Positions 1 through 5,444 of a stretch of DNA of 8,162 nucleotides are shown here, in pieces. Under the pieces are notes generated by a model. It was not told the DNA's origin. It worked only from the letters and a program-made list of their open reading frames with translations, and did no database searches. The stretch covers positions 1 to 8,162 of the forward strand of contig DASSWT010000332.1 in the NCBI GenBank assembly GCA_035704555.1. The letters run 5' to 3'. The position numbers were made by a program, and so were the translations under genes. Every line of letters begins with the position of its first letter. Within the stretch, counting starts at the first letter, position 1. This stretch comes from Saccharospirillum sp035704555 (GTDB lineage: Bacteria > Pseudomonadota > Gammaproteobacteria > Pseudomonadales > Natronospirillaceae).

Positions 1-1457
1 TCTGGTGAATAAACCCCGACGTTCGTGAAGCCTGCGTCCTGCAAATGCATGGCGTGTAGCTTGCTCATCACGCCCTTGTCGCAATACAGCAGGTATTGCT
101 GGGCCTGATCCAGCTCGGCGAACTTGCGATTCAGGCTGTAGAAGGGAATCTGCATGATGGGCGCGTCGATCTCTGGCAGGGGCGCATCGTCTGCTTCAGC
201 CGGGTGGCGTACGTCAATTACTACTGCCTGATCCGCTTCCGACACCGTGTTGATGCCCATCGACAGATCATCCTGCGAATGCCAGGTCAGGGTTTCTATG
301 CTTTCGCGCTTTGCACTGACGATGGCTTCGTCCAGAACTGTCCAGTCGAAATCGGCCTCGGCTGCATACACATCAGTACGTTTGCAGGCCGCATTGGGCT
401 TGCGTGAAATGACGCCGCAGAACTCCGGCATTTTTTCCGCGTAGCTGGCTGTACCAATGGCGCGGGCCTGGTCAATAATGTCGGGTTTGCCGGTCACGAT
501 CAGGGGGCGCAGCACCAGCAGGTCGGTCACCTCATCGATGTGGCTCAAATTCGGCAGTGTCTGGCTGGAGACCTGAGCCAGTGCTTCACCGGTTACCACG
601 GCGGGAATCCCGAGGTCAGTGGCGACTTTTTCTGCTGCGCGCATCATCATGCGTTTCAGCACCACGCCCATGTAGCGGTCCGGCACCTGTGTCAGAATGG
701 CCTCGACCACCGCCTCGAACGGTACCGACACGAACAATACCCGGTGCGAGCTGCCGTATTTCTTCCAGAGGTAATAGCTGACTTCCTTCACGCCATTTTC
801 ATGCGCCGAGCCACCCAGGTTAAAGAACAGGAAATGGCTTTTAACGCCGCGCCGGATCATCTGATGCGCCGCTACCGTCGAGTCGAAACCGCCCGACACC
901 AGCGTCAACACCTCTTCCTGAGTACCCAACGGGTAGCCACCCAGGCCCGGCCGCTGTTGCTGCACCACAAAGAGGCGGTCGTGTTTGATTTCAAGCTTAA
1001 CCACTACATCCGGATCTTTCAGCCGGACTCCTGCCGCTGCCGTGCGCTGGTTTAGGCCACCGCCGACATAGCGCTCCAGCTCTACCGACGTGAACTCGTG
1101 GTTACCATTGCGTTTTACCCGCACACAAAAGGTCTTGCCCGCCAGCGCTTCGCCCCAGACCGATTCGGTATCAGCCAGTATCTGATCAAAATCACCCAGT
1201 TCAAATTGTAGCACCGAACTAACCTGAGCAATGCCTGGAATGCATTCAAGCGCGGTCGCGACAGCCTGATTCACCTCGTCTGTCGTTGCTTCCGGTGTGC
1301 GAACAATGATGCTGTCCCAGTCGTTACGTATCACCACTTCTGGGCAAATACGACGCAGCACGTTGCGCATGTTCTGCGCCAGGCTTTTGACCATCAGCTT
1401 GCGCACGGGCCGTGTCTTGATGGTGATTTCCGGGAACAACTTGGTTACAAACTTCAT
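1..1457 (-). CDS. thiI: tRNA 4-thiouridine synthetase ThiI (C-terminus cut by window edge)
   Basis: ThiI adenylates U8 of tRNA and transfers persulfide sulfur to make 4-thiouridine; the rhodanese-bearing form also supplies sulfur for the thiamine thiazole. The reverse strand reads MKFVTKLFPEITIKTRPVRK from an ATG at 1457 and stays open to the window edge, giving 485 codons. The N-terminal ferredoxin-like and THUMP domains cover about residues 1-170. The PP-loop ATP-binding motif SGGFDS is at residues 188-193. PEFCGVIS places the conserved Cys at 347 (E. coli Cys344). The rhodanese domain at about 405-485 has YCDKGVMS with persulfide Cys459 (E. coli Cys456). The last readable residues, GVYSP, align with the end of E. 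coli ThiI (482 aa), so only a few codons are likely missing. The gene is divergent from glnA. No good Shine-Dalgarno is visible before the ATG, but the MKFV start matches the family. Confidence 0.96.
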   Translation of the reverse strand, partial: MKFVTKLFPEITIKTRPVRKLMVKSLAQNMRNVLRRICPEVVIRNDWDSIIVRTPEATTDEVNQAVATALECIPGIAQVSSVLQFELGDFDQILADTESVWGEALAGKTFCVRVKRNGNHEFTSVELERYVGGGLNQRTAAAGVRLKDPDVVVKLEIKHDRLFVVQQQRPGLGGYPLGTQEEVLTLVSGGFDSTVAAHQMIRRGVKSHFLFFNLGGSAHENGVKEVSYYLWKKYGSSHRVLFVSVPFEAVVEAILTQVPDRYMGVVLKRMMMRAAEKVATDLGIPAVVTGEALAQVSSQTLPNLSHIDEVTDLLVLRPLIVTGKPDIIDQARAIGTASYAEKMPEFCGVISRKPNAACKRTDVYAAEADFDWTVLDEAIVSAKRESIETLTWHSQDDLSMGINTVSEADQAVVIDVRHPAEADDAPLPEIDAPIMQIPFYSLNRKFAELDQAQQYLLYCDKGVMSKLHAMHLQDAGFTNVGVYSP

Positions 1458-1494
1458 AACTGATCAAATATTACTCAGCGGGAAAGGGCGCGGG

Positions 1495-1523
1495 ATTATA
1501 CCCGCCCGCCCCGTCTTTTTCAC
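1495..1523 (-). promoter_or_regulatory. Predicted sigma70 promoter of thiI
   Basis: On the minus strand a perfect -10 box TATAAT (1500-1495) lies 17 bases from a -35-like GTGAAA (1523-1518, four of six matches to TTGACA). The predicted start is near 1488, giving a leader of about 30 bases to the thiI ATG. The -10 box is framed by a GCGGG/CCCGC inverted repeat (1490-1505). Seen in sequence; use in the cell is inferred. Confidence 0.65.
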
Positions 1524-1613
1524 GCCGGGGTTACAAACCTTTGCGCTTAACCAACGAGCCTGAGGGCTGAAGAACCGCCATTGCGCCCTGTTTTCCGGCA
1601 CGAAAGAGTACAA

Positions 1614-1630
1614 CGCACCAAATCAGTGCC
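1614..1630. promoter_or_regulatory. NtrC-type binding site 1 upstream of glnA
   Basis: CGCACCAAATCAGTGCC contains the GCAC-N7-GTGC dyad typical of NtrC (GlnG) sites. Its centre at 1622 is about 141 bases before the predicted sigma54 start at 1763. The strong E. coli glnAp2 sites are known at about -140 and -108, so the placement suits an enhancer-like activator site. Confidence 0.65.
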
Positions 1631-1656
1631 CTACCAGAGTGCACCGAGAGCAGGAA

Positions 1657-1673
1657 TGCACCATATTGGGGCG
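1657..1673. promoter_or_regulatory. NtrC-type binding site 2 upstream of glnA
   Basis: TGCACCATATTGGGGCG matches the NtrC 17-mer with one change in the right half-site (GGGC instead of GTGC). It closely resembles the E. coli glnA site TGCACTATATTGGTGCA. Its centre at 1665 is about 98 bases before the predicted start, and 43 bp (about four helical turns) from site 1, so both would lie on one DNA face, as needed for NtrC oligomers. Confidence 0.65.
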
Positions 1674-1736
1674 CCATCCTGACTAAAAACTCACCCAGGG
1701 CGCTGGAAACCTCGATTCCTCCGGGTCCAATGGGGC

Positions 1737-1752
1737 TGGCACAGGCCTTGCT
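1737..1752 (+). promoter_or_regulatory. Sigma54 (RpoN) promoter of glnA
   Basis: TGGCACAGGCCTTGCT is an essentially perfect -24/-12 element. The invariant GG (1738-1739) and GC (1750-1751) are separated by exactly ten bases, and TGGCAC and TTGCT are both intact. The predicted start is near 1763, giving a leader of about 177 bases. With the NtrC-type sites upstream, this reproduces the organisation of E. coli glnAp2. Confidence 0.88.
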
Positions 1753-1759
1753 AAACCAG

Positions 1760-1776
1760 TGCACACAGTTAGTGCT
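1760..1776. promoter_or_regulatory. Third NtrC-like palindrome over the glnA start point
   Basis: TGCACACAGTTAGTGCT has an exact GCAC-N7-GTGC dyad (1761-1775), directly after the -12 element and centred near +6. A site here could not act as an ordinary upstream enhancer. It may limit transcription when NtrC-P is abundant, or it may be chance. Function is inferred from position only. Confidence 0.4.
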
Positions 1777-1939
1777 CAGATTCCAACGGCTTTCCAGCCT
1801 GGCCTAACAGGTGCCCTGGCATCAACCAGGTGGGTAGCCGGTGAAAACAGCAGACGATTATGCGATGCTGCCGTCACCTGAACTTGTCACACTGAATCAA
1901 AGCTCACCGGCCGTCGGCCGTATAACTTGGAGACGTACC
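1763..1939 (+). other. Predicted glnA 5' leader
   Basis: This is the stretch from the predicted sigma54 start to the glnA ATG. It holds a short stem-loop, CCTGG (1815-1819) with CCAGG (1826-1830), and the glnA ribosome binding site. I see no riboswitch-like architecture, no attenuator with a T-run, and no convincing leader peptide. A glnA-frame extension reaches back to a GTG at 1841 but has no ribosome binding site. Confidence 0.4.
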
Positions 1940-3346
1940 ATGTCAGAAAATACGATGAAACTGATTGCAGAATGCGAAGCACGCTGGGTTGATATGCGCT
2001 TTACAGACAGCAAAGGTAAAGAGCAGCACGTTACCATTCCTGCTTCGGAAGTTGACGATACCTTTTTCACTGAAGGCAAGATGTTCGACGGCTCTTCTAT
2101 TTCTGGCTGGAAAGGCATCAACGAATCCGACATGATTCTGCTGCCTGACGACTCTGCTTCCATGATCGACCCCTTCTTCGAAGACGCCACTGTTATCGTG
2201 CGTTGCGACATCGTTGAACCATCAACCGGCGAAGGCTACAACCGCGACCCGCGTTCTGTTGCCAAGCGCGCAGAAGCCTACCTGGCCTCAACTGGTCTGG
2301 GCGACACGGCCCTGTTTGGTCCTGAGCCGGAATTCTTCGTTTTCGACGACGTAAAATGGGGTTCTGACATTTCCGGTTCTTTCTACAAGATCGACTCCGA
2401 AGAAGCAGCCTGGTCTTCCGAGCGCGTTTTCGAAGACGGCAACCTGGGTCACCGCCCGAAAGTCAAAGGCGGCTACTTCCCGGTTCCTCCGGTCGACAGC
2501 CTGCACGACCTGCGTGCCGCCATGTGCGACGCCATGGAATCCATGGGTCTGGAAATTGAAGTACACCACCACGAAGTGGGTACCGCCGGTCAGTGCGAAA
2601 TCGGTGTTGGCGCCAACACCCTGACCAAGAAAGCCGACGAAGTTCAGGTATTGAAATACTGCGTACACAACGTAGCCCATGCCTATGGCAAAACCGCTAC
2701 CTTCATGCCCAAGCCCCTGGTTGGCGACAACGGCAGCGGCATGCACGTTCACATGTCTTTCTCCAAAGACGGCGTGAACCAGTTTGCCGGTGACGAATAT
2801 GCAGGCATGAGCGAAATGGCTCTGTTCTACATTGGCGGCATCATCAAGCACGCCCGTGCATTGAACGCTTTCGCCAACGCTTCTACCAACTCCTACAAGC
2901 GTCTGGTTCCTGGCTTTGAAGCACCGGTTATGCTGGCTTACTCTGCCCGCAACCGTTCTGCCTCTATCCGTATCCCGTACGTGTCTTCTCCGAAAGCCAA
3001 GCGCATCGAAGTGCGTTTCGGTGACCCGACAGCGAACCCGTACCTGATGTTCTCTGCCTTCCTGATGGCAGGCCTCGACGGCATCAAGAACAAGATCCAC
3101 CCTGGCGATTCTGCCGACAAGGATCTGTACGACCTGCCGCCGGAAGAGCAGAACGACTACCCAACCGTCTGCAGCAGCCTGACTCAGGCGCTGGACGCGC
3201 TGGACCAGGATCGCGACTTCCTGAAAGCCGGTGGTGTGTTCGACGACGACATGATCGATGCTTACATCAAGTTGAAGCGTGAAGACGTTGTAACACTCGA
3301 CATGACGACCCATCCGGTCGAATTCGACATGTACTACTCTGTCTAA
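1940..3346 (+). CDS. glnA: Type I glutamine synthetase GlnA
   Basis: GlnA condenses glutamate and ammonia with ATP to give glutamine, acting as a cytoplasmic dodecamer. The ATG at 1940 follows GGAG (1929-1932) by seven bases and gives 468 residues, against 469 for E. coli GlnA. The N-terminal beta-grasp domain carries the MFDGSSISGW loop at about residue 50. The catalytic domain has GPEPEFF with metal-binding Glu129 and Glu131, NGSGMH with His269, and NRSASIRIP in the active site. Tyr397 in LYDLPPEE is the adenylylation site of the GS-I beta class, so control by GlnE is expected. Transcription probably depends on NtrC and sigma54 (sites at 1614-1776). The gene ends TAA TAA-like (TAATAA at 3344) before a strong terminator. 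ntrBC do not follow, unlike in enterobacteria, so glnA appears monocistronic. Confidence 0.98.
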   Translation: MSENTMKLIAECEARWVDMRFTDSKGKEQHVTIPASEVDDTFFTEGKMFDGSSISGWKGINESDMILLPDDSASMIDPFFEDATVIVRCDIVEPSTGEGYNRDPRSVAKRAEAYLASTGLGDTALFGPEPEFFVFDDVKWGSDISGSFYKIDSEEAAWSSERVFEDGNLGHRPKVKGGYFPVPPVDSLHDLRAAMCDAMESMGLEIEVHHHEVGTAGQCEIGVGANTLTKKADEVQVLKYCVHNVAHAYGKTATFMPKPLVGDNGSGMHVHMSFSKDGVNQFAGDEYAGMSEMALFYIGGIIKHARALNAFANASTNSYKRLVPGFEAPVMLAYSARNRSASIRIPYVSSPKAKRIEVRFGDPTANPYLMFSAFLMAGLDGIKNKIHPGDSADKDLYDLPPEEQNDYPTVCSSLTQALDALDQDRDFLKAGGVFDDDMIDAYIKLKREDVVTLDMTTHPVEFDMYYSV

Positions 3347-3362
3347 TAACGTGCAGTTTTGG

Positions 3363-3393
3363 CAGCAGATCGGGTGTTTTATTTGATCTGCTG
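3363..3393. other. Stem-loop in the glnA 3' UTR
   Basis: CAGCAGATC (3363-3371) pairs perfectly with GATCTGCTG (3385-3393) around a 13-base, U-rich loop. No T-run follows, so it is not itself an intrinsic terminator. It lies between the glnA stop and the terminator at 3407 and may protect the mRNA 3' end or belong to a 3'-UTR-derived RNA. Confidence 0.5.
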
Positions 3394-3406
3394 ATCCAAG
3401 AGAGTC

Positions 3407-3438
3407 AAAAAAGCCGACCCCCGGGGTCGGCTTTTTTT
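3407..3438. terminator. Bidirectional intrinsic terminator between glnA and puuE
   Basis: A hairpin with arms GCCGACCC (3413-3420) and GGGTCGGC (3424-3431) and a three-base loop is bounded by six A residues on the left and seven T residues on the right. It therefore works as a hairpin plus U-tract on both strands. It ends glnA on the plus strand and, starting three bases beyond the puuE stop, puuE on the minus strand. Confidence 0.93.
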
Positions 3439-3441
3439 GTT

Positions 3442-4362
3442 TCAGGCCAGTGGGTGTTCTGACAGCCAGTGCCGGGCGATCGCTTCGCGGGTTGTTACCC
3501 AAACGTTCTCGTGCGTCAGAACATGATCGACAAAACGTTTCAGTGCGGCCAGTCGTGCCGGCCGACCAACCAGGCGGCAATGCAATCCGATACTCAGCAT
3601 CTTCGGTGCGGTTTCACCTTCCTCGTACAACACATCAAAGGCGTCGCGCAGATAGCTGAAAAACTGGTCGCCGCTGTTAAACCCCTGGGGCGTCGCAAAC
3701 CGCATGTCATTGGTATCCAGGGTGTAGGGCACCATCAGCAAGGGGCGGCTGTAATTCAGATCGTAATAGGGTAAATCATCGGCGTAGCTGTCGGCGCAAT
3801 AGAGAATATCGTCGCGCTCGGCGATAAGCTTCAGGGTATTGGGTGAGGTACGACCGAGGTACCAGCCCGCTGGCATTGAACCGGTCATGGCGCGGTGAAT
3901 ATCCAGCGCCCGTTCCAGATGCTCGCGCTCAACCGACTCGGGAACGTGCTGATAGTGAATCCAGCGATAGCCATGAGAGGCAATTTCCCAGTCAGCCTTG
4001 AGCATGGCCTCTACCGCATCGGGATTACGCTGCATGGCCATGGCCACCCCGAAAACGGTGACCGGTATATCACGCTCGGTGAACAGACGATGCAATCGCC
4101 AGAACCCGGCCCGGCTACCGTATTCATAAATGCTTTCCATGCTCAGGTGCCGGTCGGCATAGGACTCCGCGCCCACGATTTCAGACAGAAACCGTTCGGA
4201 TTCGTTGTCACCGTGCAAAATGCACTGCTCTCCTCCTTCTTCGTAGTTAATCACAAACTGAACCGCCACCCGGGCGTTACCAGGCCAGTTTGCCTTGGGC
4301 GGATGCGCCCCATAGCCAATCAGGTCTCTGGGGTAAGAAGGATCAAAGGTCGGGTGATTCAC
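3442..4362 (-). CDS. puuE: Allantoinase PuuE, polysaccharide-deacetylase-like type
   Basis: PuuE hydrolyses allantoin to allantoate in urate catabolism. The family, characterised in Pseudomonas fluorescens, has a polysaccharide deacetylase fold and is unrelated to the metal-dependent amidohydrolase allantoinases. Diagnostic stretches are YPRDLIGYG (10-18), NYEEGGE (39-45), SMESIYEYGSRAG (74-86), SHGYRWIHYQ (129-138), GWYLGRTSPNT (166-176), YTLDTNDMRF and SIGLHCRLVGRPARL. The chosen GTG start at 4362 has AGGAG (4373-4369) six bases upstream and gives 306 residues, close to the family length. An ATG at 4368 in the same frame abuts that AGGAG and is too close; a start at 4395 lies upstream of it. 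The gene converges on glnA and diverges from the 4675 gene. It belongs functionally with xdhAB, though it is transcribed away from them. Confidence 0.93.
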   Translation of the reverse strand: MNHPTFDPSYPRDLIGYGAHPPKANWPGNARVAVQFVINYEEGGEQCILHGDNESERFLSEIVGAESYADRHLSMESIYEYGSRAGFWRLHRLFTERDIPVTVFGVAMAMQRNPDAVEAMLKADWEIASHGYRWIHYQHVPESVEREHLERALDIHRAMTGSMPAGWYLGRTSPNTLKLIAERDDILYCADSYADDLPYYDLNYSRPLLMVPYTLDTNDMRFATPQGFNSGDQFFSYLRDAFDVLYEEGETAPKMLSIGLHCRLVGRPARLAALKRFVDHVLTHENVWVTTREAIARHWLSEHPLA

Positions 4363-4442
4363 ACACATCTCCTGTATTACTTGAGTCAGACGCAACGAAC
4401 ATGCAAATATTTAGGCACGAATCAGACTGCTTAACAATTTTT

Positions 4443-4460
4443 AACTCCCGTTTCGGAGTT
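4443..4460 (-). repeat. Mirror box, puuE side
   Basis: On the minus strand this reads AACTCCGAAACGGGAGTT, 81 bases upstream of the puuE start. It matches the box at 4627-4644 (read on the plus strand) at 15 of 18 positions. Each box therefore points toward the gene it precedes. It also folds on itself (AACTCC/GGAGTT). Either a regulator site shared by the divergent genes or the outer part of the palindromic element between them. Confidence 0.45.
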
Positions 4461-4486
4461 CAAATTTGCCTTGGCGTCAGGAATCC

Positions 4487-4613
4487 GTGTCAGGCACCAG
4501 GTAACCCTATCTGGGTGGTGCGACACTCGACCGGCGTGAACCCATCCATGGGGCCTAGACTTCGGCATCCATGCCTCAGACTTCCCCAGATAGGGTTACC
4601 CGGCACCTGACAC
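4487..4613. mobile_element. 127-bp MITE-like palindromic element
   Basis: The 29-base arms 4487-4515 and 4585-4613 are inverted copies matching at 26 of 29 positions; the outer ends read GTGTCAGG and CCTGACAC and the inner parts share GGTAACCCTATCTGGG. The 69-base centre has no open reading frame of note. Size, long terminal inverted repeats and lack of coding capacity fit a non-autonomous mobile element or a dispersed palindromic repeat of the REP/MITE type. I see no clear target-site duplication: flanks are TCC and TCA. It sits in the divergent promoter region of puuE and the 4675 gene. Family unknown. Confidence 0.6.
4541..4584 (+). repeat. Imperfect tandem duplication inside the MITE-like element
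   Basis: Two adjacent units, 4541-4563 and 4564-4584, share CATCCATG followed by CCT and AGACTTC. The first begins with the small palindrome CCCATCCATGGG (4541-4552), the second with GGCATCCATGCC (4564-4575). Both have five-base arms around CC. The second unit is two bases shorter. Confidence 0.55.
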
Positions 4614-4626
4614 TCAGTTGGTTGCC

Positions 4627-4644
4627 AATTCCGAAACTTGAGTT
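4627..4644 (+). repeat. Mirror box, DUF6942-like gene side
   Basis: AATTCCGAAACTTGAGTT lies 30 bases before the ATG at 4675 and is the partner of the box at 4443-4460, in opposite orientation. The shared core is TCCGAAAC-N2-GAGTT. Its distance to the element arm differs from the other side by 13 bases, so the pair is not simply a symmetric continuation of the element's arms. Confidence 0.45.
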
Positions 4645-4674
4645 TTAACTCATGAAACTGGGAGCTTGCCCACG

Positions 4675-5226
4675 ATGTTCAACGCAACCGGCCTCGGAGA
4701 CGCATCCCCTTTGCTCGTGGTCTGTGCCCCACACAGGCCACCCAATCTCGAACCAAGCCAAAGGGAACAACTTTCACCCCTGGCAGGTGACGACCTAAAT
4801 CAACTGGTTCTAGCCGGCGGCAATCACTGGCGTAAAATTTTCAATCTCTACGCAAAGCTGCTGCACGGCCTAACGCCTCTGGAACCCGACTGGCAAAGTT
4901 GTCGCGAAGACCGCTTGCTGCAAACCGGATCGGCATGTGCCCTGGTATTTGAACAAGGGTGGACGCCCGTGCCCGGGCAGCTTTGCCTGGTGATGGGACA
5001 AACCTACGGCCGCGCTCTGGGTTGGCTGGCGAGCGATCAGGTGTTGCCTGCTGAGCACCCCTTTGTTCAGCACCCGGAACAGGCCGTGATCGTGACCCCC
5101 TATTTCGACTACCGGCAACTCTCAAATGCGCGCCTAACTGCACTCGTACAGCAAATAGCGGACGAGCATCCGCACTGGCTGGCGGCGTTTTCAGATCGAG
5201 CGCACCAGAATGGTGCAAGGAAATAG
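4675..5226 (+). CDS. Conserved hypothetical protein, DUF6942-like
   Basis: This is a 183-residue, probably cytoplasmic protein with no signal peptide or membrane segment. From memory its pattern resembles the DUF6942 family of marine gammaproteobacteria: GNHWRKIFNLYAK at residues 49-61, an SCREDRLLQTGS stretch near 75-86, a MGQTYGRALG motif at 107-116, and TPYFDYRQLSN at 141-151. I do not know a function for that family, and the match needs a profile search. The ATG at 4675 has GGGAG (4660-4664) ten bases upstream; an in-frame TTG at 4666 would sit against that site and is less likely. It is divergent from puuE and lies 218 bases upstream of xdhA on the same strand. An NtrC-type palindrome is embedded in its last codons. 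No strong terminator follows it. Confidence 0.8.
   Translation: MFNATGLGDASPLLVVCAPHRPPNLEPSQREQLSPLAGDDLNQLVLAGGNHWRKIFNLYAKLLHGLTPLEPDWQSCREDRLLQTGSACALVFEQGWTPVPGQLCLVMGQTYGRALGWLASDQVLPAEHPFVQHPEQAVIVTPYFDYRQLSNARLTALVQQIADEHPHWLAAFSDRAHQNGARK
5201..5217. promoter_or_regulatory. NtrC-type site upstream of xdhA, inside the preceding gene
   Basis: CGCACCAGAATGGTGCA differs from the NtrC consensus TGCACCA-N3-TGGTGCA only at the first base, making it the best such palindrome in the window. It lies in the last codons of the 4675 gene and is centred at 5209, about 133 bases before the predicted xdhA sigma54 start. A good enhancer-site distance; binding is inferred. Confidence 0.6.
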
Positions 5227-5296
5227 TACCCAGCACCCAAACCCAGGTGCCGCGAGCCACTGAAATGTCTCAGAGAAACTGAGGCTTTACCTTTCC

Positions 5297-5310
5297 TGAC
5301 CAGTCGGTCA
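5297..5310. promoter_or_regulatory. RutR/TetR-type operator in the xdhA control region
   Basis: TGACCAGTCGGTCA is a palindrome with five-base arms (TGACC/GGTCA). It differs at one base from the known RutR core TGACCA-N2-TGGTCA. RutR is the TetR-family regulator of pyrimidine use in E. coli that senses uracil and thymine. Here the site ends five bases before the sigma54-like -24 element and directly abuts a TATTAT sequence (5311-5316) that could be a sigma70 -10 box. A repressor here could control either. Confidence 0.5.
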
Positions 5311-5315
5311 TATTA

Positions 5316-5331
5316 TGGCTTTGAACTTGCT
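5316..5331 (+). promoter_or_regulatory. Candidate sigma54 promoter of xdhAB
   Basis: TGGCTTTGAACTTGCT has the invariant GG (5317-5318) and GC (5329-5330) ten bases apart, TGGC in the -24 part and a full TTGCT in the -12 part; positions five and six of the -24 box are TT instead of AC. The predicted start is near 5342, about 103 bases before xdhA. The core overlaps an inverted repeat TTATGGC (5314-5320) / GCCATAA (5341-5347). Confidence 0.55.
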
Positions 5332-5444
5332 ATGAGTTTGGCCATAACAATCTTTGAATAATTTGCTGGCCATGCTCACCAGAGCAACAACCGACACGAC
5401 AACAAAGAGCGACCTACTGCCCCGGGTTGTCTTTGCGAGGCGCT

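Noticed and set aside
540..1055. Plus-strand open frame of 171 codons
   Set aside because: It is antisense to the THUMP/PP-loop region of thiI, which is clearly the real gene, and has no family features.
1920..1925. TATAAC as a glnA sigma70 -10 box
   Set aside because: Transcription would start inside the ribosome binding site or start codon.
1841..1939. N-terminal extension of glnA to a GTG at 1841 (33 extra residues)
   Set aside because: No ribosome binding site precedes it, the extra residues have no counterpart in GlnA, and the ATG at 1940 has a good GGAG and gives the family length.
1763..1939. Glutamine or other riboswitch in the glnA leader
   Set aside because: Only one short stem-loop is visible and none of the conserved features of a known riboswitch could be recognised.
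2288..3580. Long open frame of 430 codons on the minus strand
   Set aside because: It is antisense to glnA and crosses into puuE in another frame; it reflects third-position base bias of the real genes and has no recognisable domain.
4363..4395. Upstream starts for puuE at 4395 or 4368
   Set aside because: The AGGAG at 4373-4369 is correctly spaced only for the GTG at 4362. The 4368 ATG touches it and the 4395 start precedes it.
4396..4416. Minus-strand sigma54 promoter for puuE (TGCCTAAATATTTGCA)
   Set aside because: One of the two invariant -24 G residues is missing (TGCC instead of TGGC), and no NtrC dyad lies upstream.
4487..4613. CRISPR array or integron attC site
   Set aside because: There are only inverted arms and one imperfect internal duplication. 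There are no regularly spaced direct repeats, no attC core sites recognisable by eye, and no cas or integrase genes.
5233..5250. GCACC/GGTGC inverted repeat as a second NtrC site or a terminator for the 4675 gene
   Set aside because: The half-site spacing is ten bases rather than seven for NtrC, and the five-base stem has no T-run for a terminator.
5269..5283. CTCAG-AGAAA-CTGAG hairpin as a terminator
   Set aside because: The stem has only five pairs and no following U-tract.
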